Source: Bugulina stolonifera (lineage: Eukaryota; Bryozoa; Gymnolaemata; Cheilostomatida; Bugulidae). Taken from it: a DNA stretch of 64,000 nucleotides. The stretch covers positions 12,053,929-12,117,928 of the forward strand of contig OW285187.1 of NCBI GenBank assembly GCA_935421135.1. The letters run 5' to 3'. Positions 45,201 through 55,033 of the stretch are shown here, in pieces. The first letter of the stretch is position 1. Every line of letters begins with the position of its first letter. The position numbers and the translations under genes are program-made. The notes beneath the pieces are model-generated. The model saw only the letters and a list, made by a program, of their open reading frames with translations. It was not told the origin of the DNA and did no database searches.

Positions 45201-48200
45201 ATGGTAAGAGACTTATAGAATTAGAGAAAATCATACTATGGCTAATTAACATCTGGTTTTAAAAAGGAAGTAGTCTCTTTTGACATTCTAGACATGGTAA
45301 GAGGCTTATAGTATAAAAAAGTACATCATCATCAGGGGGGTAACTTTCTTGAAAAAGTTGAGGCGGCCAAAATTTGACTGGCTAACATAGCGGTGTGGGG
45401 AGGGTGTGTGCGGGATGGGGGAAGGAGGGTGGGGCACCTCCCACAAGAAAATTTTTGAAAATTCACATAAAAACAGCCATTTTGATGCATATCTGAGCTA
45501 TACGTGATGGTACAAAAGTACAAAATGTTGCATAGTAATCTGCAAATAGTAAACTTCAAATTAGTATACTGCAAAATAGTGCTTCTCTGTTTGGCTTGGC
45601 CATGACGTACCATTGTAGTCCTTTACATCCTTACAAGACTTAGGCCTAAAAATGTACACACATTAATAAAACGGGAAATAGTGCAAATTTAGTTGATGGA
45701 TAGAGATGGAGAGTGGTATTCTAGGGTTCCCAAACCCTGAAGAACAGTGTTAGAAGTGGAACAAATGAGGTGGGTAGGCACACTGTGCATGCAATCTTGG
45801 GGCATTTCCTATTGTTGAATACAGAATTACACATGCAGTGATCCTATCTTACAGATGAGATTAGTATTGTCATTGTATAGCTAACAAATTGAGTGAATTA
45901 CTAAAATGAAAAAAATTGTCCCTCAGTGGGATTCGAACTCGTGTCTCTATGCATGAAGACCAAGCACTCTACCAATTACGCTATCAAATCAGCAGTGGCT
46001 TCACGCAAAAATTAGCCATTAATGTAATGATACACATAGTAGCATCATTTTCATTAGAGTATGTTTATATCATGTGGGGCATGGTAACTATGCCTTCCGA
46101 TATTAGCTTAATTTTTTCTTCTTTTAACAAAAAGTTCAGGCGGCTAGGGCCACCTGAGCCGCCTAGATAGTTACGGCCATGATCATTATGTGTAACTAAC
46201 ATGTACTTCTGAAGAAATGTCAGTAATCTCCTTTGACATCTTAGAAACCCAACACCATAGTGGATTGAAGGTGTAATGCATGTGTGAACAAATAAGATAA
46301 TAGACTAACCATTTCTGGAGATGGGATTCTTTTCCTCGAGATTCGTCTTCTGTCTTCCGAATCGTACGTAATCATATACTTCATACCTTTCTTTGATGTT
46401 TTAATTTTTCTTATATATTTCTTTCTTTGATATTTAGATGTAGAAGCCTGTAAGTATATGTAGAGTAATAAACATATACCAAAGCATGAGTCAAGTAGAT
46501 GGAACTACTAATGCAACATAGTTACTAAAGAAAGAAACACTACAGTGGTATAACCACTTATAATAAAGTTTCTAAGCTCTGGTCACACTGATTGTAGTAT
46601 AGACAGAGCAGATCTCTACACACATGCTCTCATGTTGAGAATCAAAACAGTTTAATATATAAGCTTACAACGTTTTTAAGCCCTGGACATACCAAAGGAG
46701 AATTATACCACTACTAAAATATAATTAGCCCCAATGTTAACTCAAATGAGTAAGTTCATATTAAAATACATATTAAAATAGCTAGGATGTACTAGTATAG
46801 CCAGTACAAGTGGTAATAAACTGTTTTGATACTTATTACACTACTAGTGGTATAACTACTCATATTGAAAACAAATCTCACAACATATAAAGCTTCTAAG
46901 CTCCGGTCACACAAATTGTAGTATAGACAGATCAGATCTCTACATACTTGCTCTCATGTTGAGAATCAAAACAGTTTAATACATAAGCTTACAAAGTTTC
47001 TAAGCTCTGGTCATACCAAGGGAGTATTATATCACTACTAAAATAGAATTAGTCCCAATGTTAACTCAAATGAGTAAATTCATACTAAAATACATATTAA
47101 AATAAGTTTACTCACCATATTAATTGTTGAGTGATGTTTATTCAGAGAAATTAGTAAATATCCACAGAGTTGCAAGTCTTTACTAGGTGGTGGAGTGGTA
47201 ATGATAAAAATCCTCTCTCACGCTTGCTTTTATGGAAATCTCTGTCCAATCAGAAGTGATTTGCCTTTTTTTAGTCTGATTTATTGCATCCCGATGTGAT
47301 TCGATGTAACCCGATGTAACCCGATGTAACCCGATGTAACCCGATGTAACCCGATGTAACCCGGTGTAACCCGATGTAACCCGATGTGTTTTCGACCTCC
47401 CCCGATGTGTTTTCGACCTCCCCCGATGTGATTCGATGTGTCTCGATGTGTTTTCGACCTCCCCCGATGTGATTCGATGTGTCCCGATGTGTTTTCGACC
47501 TTCCCCGATGTAACCCGATGTAACCCGATGTAACCCGATGTAACCCGATGTGTTTTTTACCTCCCCCGATGTGTTTTCGACCTCCCCCGATGTGATTCGA
47601 TGTGTCTCGATGTGTTTTTGACCTTCCCCGATGTAACCCGATGTGTTTTTGACCTCCCCCGATGTGATTCGATGTGTCCCGATGTGTTTTCGACCTCCCC
47701 CGATGTGATTCGATGTGTTTTCGACCTCCCCCGATGTGATTCGATGTGTCCCGATGTGTTTTCGACCTCCCCCGATGTGATTCGATGTGTTTTCGACCTC
47801 CCCCGATGTGATTTGATGTGTTTTCGACCTCCCCCGATGTGATTCGATGTGACCCGATGTGTTTTCGACCTCCCCCGATGTGATTCGATGTGTCCCGATG
47901 TGTTTTCGACCTCCCCCGATGTGTTTTCGACCTCCCCCGATGTGATTCGATGTGTTTTCGACCTCCCCCGATGTGTTTTCGACCTCCCCCGATGTGATTC
48001 GATGTGTTTTCGACCTCCCCCGATGTGATTCGATGTGTCCCGATGTGTTTTCGACCTCCCCCGATGTGTTTTCGACCTTTCCCGATGTGTTTCGATGTTT
48101 CCCTATGTGTTTTCGATCTTTCCCGATGTGATTCGATGCACTCTGATGTGTTTCCAATGCACTCCAATGTATATGCTGTTAACCAATCAGCTTTATTTGT

Positions 48201-51200
48201 ATCTTTTTATTCACTATATAAAGAGAGGTGGAAACAGTAGTTTAGTTAACTCTTTCTAGCTCCAGTCTGTTCTTAATAGAAATTAAAGAAGGTTAGCACA
48301 CAAATAGCATGGAAAGTGGATATGGATCAAGCGAGTATAGCAACAAGCTAATGACTCCTATAAACCAAGAGCTGATGAAGGTAACAGTGGAAAGATGTAC
48401 AGAACAAAGCAAGTATGAGAATAAAGACTTATTTGAGGGGGTGTCTGAGCTCTTTCTCCAAAAAAGCTTACCTCTAGACTGGCAGAAATGGGATCCTTTA
48501 ACCGATATTCGTAATAAGCTTAGCACACAGTTACTAGAAGAAATTCGTTCTATCTTTTGGGAGCAAGATGGAAAGGATGAAGAGTTGTAAGTTATACATA
48601 CTTCCAACTATTTTTTTTTTTTTTTTTGTTTAGTATTGTCTTTTATGATCAAAATAAAATATGATAGACAAATTTCCCATATAACTACCTCTCAACTATG
48701 TGAAAAACAAATATCATGCTAAATGATGTAGTGAGGTACTAGAAGCAGCCCGAGATAGAGATGAGAGAGCCGTTGCACTCGCGGTATTTGTTGCGAGGAG
48801 TCACAAACAACTGAATACAAAGAATGCGAATCGGCAGACGTTACTTCACCTAACTGTACAGTCTTATTGTTCGGATTCACTAATTCGCCTCATCATCACA
48901 AGGGGAGCGGATGGAGCAATAGCCGATGCTTGGGGTTAGTGTTTTATAGCACCAATGTTTGCATGCATTGCTTGTTAAAAAATAAAGTGTTGCAAAACTT
49001 GTAACAATTCGGTGCTTATCTATATTGCTAATGTTTATTTGGAAGGTGACACCCCCCTTCACATTGCTGCACGTCTGGGTAGAGCTAAGGTTATTCATGC
49101 TCTAACCACAAGTTTGACCAGAGCAGAAGTAAAGCATCCATACTTCAGAGTTCCTTACAAATCACTTCCCCAAGACAATGTACAGAGCTACAATCATGAT
49201 GGAAGGAGTGTAGTCCACCTCATTGTTGAAACAGCGCATAGCAGCAAGCATAGAGAGGCACTAAAGGTACTAAAAAAAAATACTCGGGCTGACTTAGATA
49301 TGAGGGTAAGTGAATACATTACAGTGGAATAAAAGTAGAGTAGATCGAATTGATAAGTTAGATGGGGAGTTTAATTCTATTCTCTTGTTTGATATTATAG
49401 CGAATGGGAGATGGATACGCCCCATCTCACATTGCCATAGAGAATGAAGACTACGAATGTCTACATACATGTCTAAGATTGGGAGCTGATTCTGAAGTTC
49501 GTAACTACAAAAGTGAAACCCCTCAACAACTAGCTCACCTCTACAAATCAGCAGATATGGTAAGGGACCAACAACATAAAGAAGTATAGGTTTCTTGCTT
49601 TGCCCACCTTGAGTGATATTCGTCTGAGTAAAAAACTAAAATCATCTTGTAGGTAAGACTGTGTCAAGAGTTTGGAGCTGGAGCATATCAATTAGAGTAT
49701 GCTGAGACCGAAGTCGTAAACATTATAGCTCCTACGACTTCTGATGAAGATGAGTAATAAGTACCTAAACTCCTCTTTTATTTATTCTATTGCTACTATT
49801 GTGAAAAGTTTATTTAATATATTACATAATGCTGACTTAACACATGCACACAACCTTTTATTTATTCTATTGCTACTATTGTGAAAAGTTTATCTAATGT
49901 ATAATATACACTGTCTTAACACATGCACACAGACTTTCTTGCTAATAATAGATATGACATACTCTTTTAAATATGTGTCTTTTATTCTTTCAATTGTGTT
50001 TTAACACAGGCGAAGCGCAGCCGAATTCGCTCGTTTAGATCACAAGCTTTTCGAGTGGAGGGCTCGGGAGAAGCGGCGGGCCGCTGCCTAGTCGCTTGGC
50101 CCGGTGGATACGGGGCACCGGCGTCGCCTCCACGTGTACGGTCGGCGCCGCACGCAACGTGGGCGGACGCGGCTTGACCGCCTCAAACGATCGGTCGTTC
50201 GGGTGAGTGGGGGTTGCGGGGGGGGGGGGGGGGGGGGCGGCGGAGGAGGGGTGGCGGTGATGACGGTGATGGCGGCGGCGGCGGTGGCGGCGGCGGTGGC
50301 GGCGGCGGCGGCGGTGGTGGTGGCGGCGGTGGCGGCGGTGGCGGTTGTGGCGGCGGTGGCGGCGGCGGCGGTGAGGGCGGTGGTGGCGGCGGCGACGGCG
50401 GCGGTGAGGGCGGCGGCGACGGCGGTGGCGCGGACGGGACGAGGGCGGTGGCGGGGAGTGGGGGAGGTGGGGGAGGGGGAGGAGGGCGGGAAGGAGGGAG
50501 GGAAGGGGTCGTGGCCGGGTTCGGGGTCAAGTGTGCAAATGTTTTTTCGACCAATCAGAAGGGGGGATTTTGGGGTGACCTTGGCAAGGTCGTGTGCAAA
50601 ATTTTTGTGCTCTTCTGTGATTGGTTGAAATCGGAAATACCGGCTTGTGATTGGTTGAAAACAGGGGTCAATGAGTGCGTGTCTGTCTAGAAGTGCACTG
50701 ACTATACTACTCACATTTACTGTTACTGTGCCAAGCACAAGCATGTAGCCATGTTGAACAACTGAATTATAGTAAAATAATATCATAGGAAAAAAACTTA
50801 TTTGATTGCATTAGGTAGTGATAGGTACATCATGTTTTATAGTCTGTTTAGTGTATACCAAGTTTATGCAAAAGTATAGGAATTACATGTATAATATAAC
50901 ACAGTGTTACTATGGTCATGGTGTACATGGCTAGCATTAGCGTACTTGTTGTAAAGGAGGATATCCGGTAGCCATATCGAATCGTGTGGTATGAGAATAC
51001 TTTCAATTCCACTATAGTTCTTTGGATCCCAGGCTAGGTCATTATCTACCCAAGCTTGGTTGAGCCAGCAGTTGGTCGTTATTATTTGATTCTTTTCATC
51101 CTACCAAATATTCAAGTGATCGTTTTAATTTTGAAAACAATTTATCTTATAAGAGTGATCATTCTGTATGTTATTATAACAAATATATGTAAAGTGTAAA

Positions 51201-54200
51201 ATTCAAAATCATTATATTATATGATTTTGAATTTTACACTACATATTATTTGTTTTTACAATTTCCCAACTAATGGCATATACCTTTCACATTTCACAAA
51301 AAAGAAAGAAATCGCATGAATAATATTTAGCTTTAAACTCTCGTGTTTGTTGCAGTCAGTCATACACAACATGTAAATGTACATGCAAGTTGTAATCACC
51401 ATGGAGAGAATAGCAATAGCTACCTACTTAAATGGTGTTAGTGATTTCACACAGGATTTTTATTCTATTGAATATTATACATGTATTACTAATTTACTAA
51501 TCCTTATTCCTTACAATAAACTGTATAATTATATATTATGTAATAGACTTGTGAAATGCTTAACACTTTGTATTATAATAATTGTAATACCATAAAATTA
51601 ATATTACATCTTTATGCAATGAACTAAGAATGATCCTTCAATGCACTTACATAATGCAGGGGCAGTGATATTTCTCTACTGCATTCAGACTATGGAACAT
51701 AGTAGCTGTGTGTACCTATGTAGTAGTAGACTTACCACATCTATTAATTGAGCCAAAGAGAGGCCGAAGGTGACGTTCAGTGCTTGACTAGCATTAACAC
51801 TTGGTCTTAATCTCTTCTCATAGCCACTTAACAGATCTTGGAGCAGACGTTTCTCATCTGAACCTCCTTTAGTTCGTTCCAAGGAGACCAATAGAACTTA
51901 AACATACATGATACACGTATATAACAATAATAGTGATGGCACAGAATATAAAATGTATAGACGTAAACTGGAGCCAAAATATTTATCAGTGCTGATTCAG
52001 TGTCTATACACAAATCATTTCATCACTTTCACAATATCATTATAGTCTGAACTCGGCTTTAGTCCAGAAAAAAGAATACAAAATATATATTATTTACATC
52101 TAGATAGAGAACAGTTACTAAATAGCAGTTCACATTTTGATCAGGTTTGGAAATTCAAAGCAGTCATTTCCCAACTGGATTTTCTGCAAACCCAAATTCT
52201 ATAAACTATATTTATATAAATTTAAAATACAATGGTCACATATTTAAACTTCAAGTTTTTTGGACAAAGTCTACGGACGTATTCCGGGAACATAGTCTAT
52301 TGACATACTCTGTGGATATAGTTTGTGAACGTAGTCTATGCCCTATGGATGTCATACGTGGACATAGTTTGTGGACAGTTAGGTTTTATTGTTGCGTTTC
52401 CATATCAAGCTCTGATAGTTTTTACTTACAAAGCTGCCTCAGCGGATGTCATATATTATACACTATATTTACACAATAGGTATTACGGCTCGAGGCACTC
52501 GCCCACAGTTTATCTTTATCCCCACAGAACAGGTTATATTCTGGTCAACTATTTTATTCCATGTCTATTTTCTAAAACAAACACGCCAGCCTAGAACTGC
52601 TATATGCTTTATATTATTAACCCAATTCCCCTGAAATTAATCTGTAATTAATGACTTACATAAATACACAGTAAATCTTTGCCACTTTATATAACTTATT
52701 TAAAAATAGAAACAATATTATGTTAGCTGTTCACTTTCACTTTGTATTGAACATAATTATGAAAGATTAATTCATTAACTATTTGTATCTGTATTCAGAA
52801 CTAAGTAATTGCAGTAGAGTATAACTTACTGTATTTTTATAACTTTATATGTTTGTTGATGAAAAGTGAAATAGTACACAGCCTATTATTGCATCATCGA
52901 ACCACTTTATGTTGGTAAAATAATTGATGCTAACTCATTGCTAGAAAATTTGTTAAAATGTCATGACAGCTAAGTTTTGTACCGTAGATTGTTATTCAGT
53001 ATTAATAATTTAATAGGTTTATTTCCAATGAATGCCATACCAAAATACTATTTTAAAAGGGGCAAAATATACATTGCATTTGCAATAAATATACTAAAAG
53101 TTTAGCAGTTTCATGATTAATCAGAGGTAACTGTGCTTCAAATCACAGTATACACGATAGTCTAGATTTGCAATGATAGAATAAGAAAGTATATTACAGT
53201 TGATAATACTGTAGTAACATTCAGTAGATTCATTTACATGTAGGCCTACATGTAAGAAGGAAGTCATAGTGGTAATACTTACTCAAACTGACATATAAGT
53301 ACACAGGTAACTTCTTATCTGGCATATTCTTGATACCAAAATATCAGGACATCTCGTGGACTACCTTATCCATTACACTATTCATTGGTGACAGTTGCTG
53401 CAGTCTATACTTGTCAATGCAGAGTTCAACCTAAAAGTCAGCATTATACTAACTATATTGGAACTCATTTGAAAATACAATCATGTAGTTACCATTTTGA
53501 TGCTCAAACAAGTTTAGTTCTCATGTTTAACAAGTTAAATGTGCTGTACATCCATGTAGAGTGCCTCAATGTTTTTGATCAGAGAGTTTGGTGTAAATAT
53601 CTTATCGAAATGCATCCATAACAGACGTCACAGTCTGACACAATTTAGACCTAGAAAATGGCATTTATTCATAAAACTTCCACATACATGTATGTAATAG
53701 AGAACAAAATATTGGGGCTAGTCATTGTTGTATCCTTCTGAAGAATGTTATTTAACTAATACATTGTAGATACGTGTACTCTCAAATTTGCAAGGCTTTG
53801 TTTGTAAAACCAATTTTGCCAGCATGACTTACATCAAAATTAATTCCTGTTTATATTGGAGAGAGTTGAACCACAATACAAACACAGTGATATCCACTGG
53901 TATGCCTATCAGCTATCACATGTAAGTGTAAGTAATGTAAGTAAAATAACACTAGAAACAACATTCACTTTGTGATGCTGCAATGTTGCAGGCAGAAAAC
54001 AAAGATTAAATATTATTTTCAAGTTTTATAGTTATTTATGTTTAAAAAATCTTATTTTCGCTGCATAAAATATCGTTCTAAATTATATGAAAGTTGGACA
54101 ACAATTATACTAACTTAACTGTGAAATATATTTATGAGAAATGACAACAGTGATATAGGCAGGCAAGAAAATATAATTTCATGCCTTAGGTAACAGTAGT

Positions 54201-55033
54201 CATCTCTGTGTCATAATTAAATTTTGCAACAAGAATGACACTAATTATCCCTACCTCTCTCTTCTTACATGTGTCATACTAGTAAGCTTACTGTAAGTGA
54301 CAGCAAAATTATTATATATTATAAACTTTAAAACTAGAAAATTATGAAGTAGCCTATGGTAAAGTATAATAGTCTATAGCTATTGCTTGTACACTTTCAG
54401 GGCAAGATTTGTATAAAACACATAATAGTGTAAACATAAGGCCTAGTTGTAAATTAAAATTAAATAATTACAAGTTAGATATCGGCCTACATGTAGTTAT
54501 ATACAAATTTGTACCATCTCTACTTTCTGAATGAGGCATATTGTTTCACTTTTATTTTATTCATAGATTCATAAAAGTGAAACAGTGATGTACTATTCTT
54601 ATACTGATGAATAACAAATGCATGCTCTTGAATATTTCTTTAGCTCTAAATACACACAGTGAGGCTTTTTAATCATAAACTAAATTCTATGCTTTAGCTT
54701 GTTCTATCTGAAAATATTGTTTTGAATTGTTATGAAACTTCAGGAAATTACAATTTATGTTACATTTATTGTGAGAAAGTGTATACTATATTATCATTTA
54801 TTAGTCAATAAGAAGAAGAAGCCAATAAGTAAAAAATAGTTAACTAACCTCAAAGATTTCACCAAAAACAAACATGTGTATTACAATTAAAAACATGACA
54901 TTAATTTCAATTTTGTTTTTCACACAACGAATAGTCTTAACAACAAGAATAAAATTAAGAGTAGACTATGGTAGAAGTCAGTGAACTTACTGTATGATGC
55001 ACTCCCAATGACTTGTAATAATATTATCAGCAT
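36293..55033 (-). CDS. Nicotinic acetylcholine receptor-like Cys-loop channel subunit
   Basis: Ten coding exons: 55033-54991, 51896-51736, 51100-50946, 41480-41361, 41071-40949, 38791-38622, 38234-38106, 37905-37697, 37247-37092, 36658-36293; 543 residues, all in phase. The first exon encodes a hydrophobic signal start ([14 protein letters not shown]). The ligand-binding domain has [17 protein letters not shown] and [11 protein letters not shown], and the Cys loop is Cys155-Cys169 around YFPFDTQNC. Vicinal Cys219-Cys220 (YYSCCPHP) is the mark of alpha-type agonist-binding subunits. TM1 follows [11 protein letters not shown]2 follows [12 protein letters not shown], whose GEK is typical of cation-selective channels. 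TM3 is [20 protein letters not shown] and TM4 lies near the C-terminus ([19 protein letters not shown]). The agonist cannot be told. A 9.2-kb element sits in the intron 41481-50945. Confidence 0.93.
36781..36834. repeat. AGAAGTT family hairpin repeat, copy 3
   Basis: GACGTTGTCCTCTC ... AGAGAGAGGATGGCC; receptor intron copy, paralogous to the one at 33061. Confidence 0.55.
37351..37408. repeat. AGAAGTT family hairpin repeat, copy 4
   Basis: AGTTGTCTTCTCCC ... GGAGAGGATAACTTCT in a receptor intron. Confidence 0.5.
37652..37707 (-). repeat. Tandem duplication of a receptor splice donor
   Basis: A 28-bp unit containing TGACCTACCTACGTACCTGA occurs twice in tandem. It spans the end of the TM3 exon, so two equivalent donors lie 28 bp apart. 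Using the first (37697) keeps the frame; the second would shift it. Confidence 0.75.
38516..38560. repeat. AGAAGTT family hairpin repeat, copy 5
   Basis: AGTTATCCTCTCT-type start (38518 on) and AGAGAGTGGGTAACTT end in a receptor intron. Confidence 0.45.
39616..39882. repeat. AACTATAGTTACTATGGT-type palindromic minisatellite
   Basis: Short words such as GGTAACTATAGTT, self-complementary at AACTATAGTT, repeat irregularly, with a 93-bp higher-order unit duplicated (GTTACTACGG at 39665 and 39758). Both strands are open for long stretches, giving Val/Thr-rich ORFs that are not genes. Lies in the receptor intron between the Cys-loop and TM1 exons. Confidence 0.85.
41541..42258 (+). repeat. Element 2 left terminal inverted repeat
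   Basis: 718 bp, reverse complement of 50008-50711. The outer 200 bp has three CCAAT boxes (CAACCAATCACA twice, GATTGGTCG once). A (CCG/CCA)n tract with a C run of about 19 follows, then the GC-rich block, then AAGCTTGTGATCTAAACGAG. Homology resumes inside at about 42540 after a left-only insert. Pro- and Ala-rich ORFs here are not genes. Confidence 0.93.
42259..42539 (+). other. Left-only insert inside the terminal repeat
   Basis: About 280 bp absent from the right end. It starts with two tandem copies of AGCGATAAGAAGAAGTACTA (about 42271-42330, separated by the end of each unit) and grades into the AATAAA-rich subterminal repeat. No gene. Confidence 0.6.
42470..43200 (+). repeat. Subterminal repeats rich in AATAAA (left)
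   Basis: Units of about 80-135 bp built of GTGTTAAGTCAGCAT, TAATACATTAAATAAACTTT and AGCAATAGAATAAATAAAAG repeat six or seven times. The same unit occurs about twice in inverted orientation at 49783-50003, extending the terminal inverted repeat of the right end to about 930 bp. Every unit carries AATAAA pointing into the element. Confidence 0.85.
43337..47118 (-). CDS. Element 2 gene A: Cys/His-rich, Ser/Thr-rich protein, unknown family
   Basis: Spliced minus gene. The last exon (44697-43337) has 453 codons, preceded by exons 44883-44814 and 46447-46310 and a first exon in which the ATG (47118-47116) is followed at once by GTGAGT. The total is about 523 residues. The exon 2-3 junction is in frame only if the AG at 44885-44884 is used rather than the stronger one 10 bp upstream; otherwise translation would start at the ATG at 44892 (about 479 residues). 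The N-terminus is very basic ([17 protein letters not shown]), then acidic. A Cys/His cluster follows ([28 protein letters not shown]) that could bind zinc. Then comes a Ser/Thr/Pro-rich region with a tandem duplication of about 70 residues, and a helical C-terminus ([16 protein letters not shown]). I recognise no family. It is transcribed from the array outward. Confidence 0.65.
43720..44225 (-). repeat. Coding tandem duplication in gene A
   Basis: A unit of about 210-235 bp (encoding [20 protein letters not shown] and a Thr-rich run) occurs twice, at about 43780-43995 and 44000-44225, nearly identical. A third, diverged copy of the Ser/Pro part lies at 43560-43780. Recent in-frame expansion. 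Confidence 0.8.
45330..46170 (-). repeat. Probable interspersed repeat in a gene A intron, with tRNA-like promoter boxes
   Basis: On the minus strand 45993-45919 reads like a degenerate tRNA: an A-box-like TAGCGTAATTGGTAGAGTGC and a B-box-like GAGTTCGAATCCC at the right spacing, but the acceptor and anticodon stems do not pair. This fits a tRNA-derived SINE head. The AAAAGTT(G/C)AGGCGGC word occurs at both 45354 and 46130 and may mark the ends of an insert. No coding content. Confidence 0.5.
46567..47104. repeat. Direct duplication of about 215 bp in gene A intron 1
   Basis: 46567-46780 and 46888-47104 are about 90% identical by eye (TTCTAAGCTCTGGTCACAC through TTCATA(T/C)TAAAATACAT). Each copy also contains an internal repeat of the TAAGCTCTGGTCA word. 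Second copy ends at the exon 1 donor. Confidence 0.8.
47226..47253 (-). promoter_or_regulatory. Core promoter motifs of gene A
   Basis: On minus: ATTGG (CCAAT box) near 47249 and CATAAAAGC (TATA-like) at 47234-47226, about 110 bp upstream of the ATG at 47118. They lie between the array and the gene. Confidence 0.5.
47287..48171 (+). repeat. CCCGATGTG tandem array between the two element 2 genes
   Basis: Composed of three interleaved unit types in one orientation: CGATGTAACC (10 bp, left end), CCCCCGATGTGTTTTCGACCT (21 bp), and CCCCCGATGTGATTCGATGT followed by GTTTTCGACCTC (32 bp). Dozens of GATGT cores occur. The right end (48130-48171) decays into GATGTGTTTCCAATG words. It shares CCCGATGTGATTC with the array of element 1 but is not palindromic. 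His/Thr/Ser-rich ORFs across it are by-products. It separates two divergent promoters and is a candidate shared enhancer, operator or replication site. Confidence 0.9.
48182..48222 (+). promoter_or_regulatory. Core promoter motifs of gene B
   Basis: ACCAATCAG at 48182-48190 and TATATAAAG at about 48215-48223, some 90 bp before the ATG at 48309. Mirror image of the gene A side. Confidence 0.6.
48309..49757 (+). CDS. Element 2 gene B: IkB-like ankyrin-repeat protein
   Basis: Five exons: 48309-48586, 48732-48934, 49046-49305, 49401-49559, 49653-49757; 334 residues, all in phase. Residues 1-93 are non-repeat. About five ankyrin repeats follow: [19 protein letters not shown], the canonical [19 protein letters not shown], an irregular [14 protein letters not shown] repeat, [20 protein letters not shown] and a degenerate last repeat ([15 protein letters not shown]). 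The tail is acidic (TSDEDE). Size, the [12 protein letters not shown] repeat and the repeat-to-acidic-tail order resemble IkB/Bcl-3 proteins, which hold NF-kB inactive in the cytoplasm. I see no DSGxxS degron in the N-terminus. A host-derived inhibitor of immune signalling carried as cargo is a reasonable inference; a generic ankyrin protein is the alternative. Confidence 0.75.
50008..50711 (-). repeat. Element 2 right terminal inverted repeat
   Basis: 704 bp, the inverse of 41541-42258; homology continues inward to about 49783 through the subterminal repeats. It contains a G run of about 21 (50217-50237), a GGC/GGT tract and the CCAAT-bearing outer segment. Confidence 0.93.
51184..51247. repeat. 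AT-rich hairpin, about 27-bp arms
   Basis: Arms contain GTGTAAAATTCAAAATCAT and its complement. Lies in a receptor intron 470 bp from the element end. No target duplication noticed. Confidence 0.75.
52262..52382 (+). repeat. Degenerate GGACATAGTTTGTGGA tandem repeat
   Basis: Five or six imperfect units of about 20 bp alternating ACATAGT and ACGTAGTC words in the receptor intron upstream of exon 2. The remainder of the large intron 51897-54990 shows no gene. Confidence 0.5.

Larger units (their letters stand above)
41541..50711. mobile_element. Element 2: complete 9,171-bp Polinton-family element with two cargo genes
   Basis: Ends are AGTAGTATAG at 41541 and CTATACTACT at 50711. A perfect 6-bp target duplication CACATT flanks it (41535-41540, 50712-50717). 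AG...CT termini, 6-bp duplication and long inverted repeats are the Polinton/Maverick signature. Polintons are usually 15-20 kb with polymerase B, integrase, ATPase, protease and capsid genes; none is seen here. It holds a minus gene of unknown function, a central CCCGATGTG array and a plus IkB-like ankyrin gene. Because the termini match element 1, which has virion genes, it is most simply a shortened relative mobilised in trans. It is inserted in an intron of the Cys-loop receptor, opposite to nothing essential in the exons. The exact duplication and intact gene frames argue for a recent insertion. Confidence 0.88.

Noticed and set aside
45919..45993. Functional tRNA gene
   Set aside because: A- and B-box words are present but acceptor and anticodon stems do not pair; more likely a SINE head.
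47183..48259. ORFs of 298 and 324 residues rich in His, Thr, Ser and Glu
   Set aside because: Same artefact over the CCCGATGTG array of element 2.
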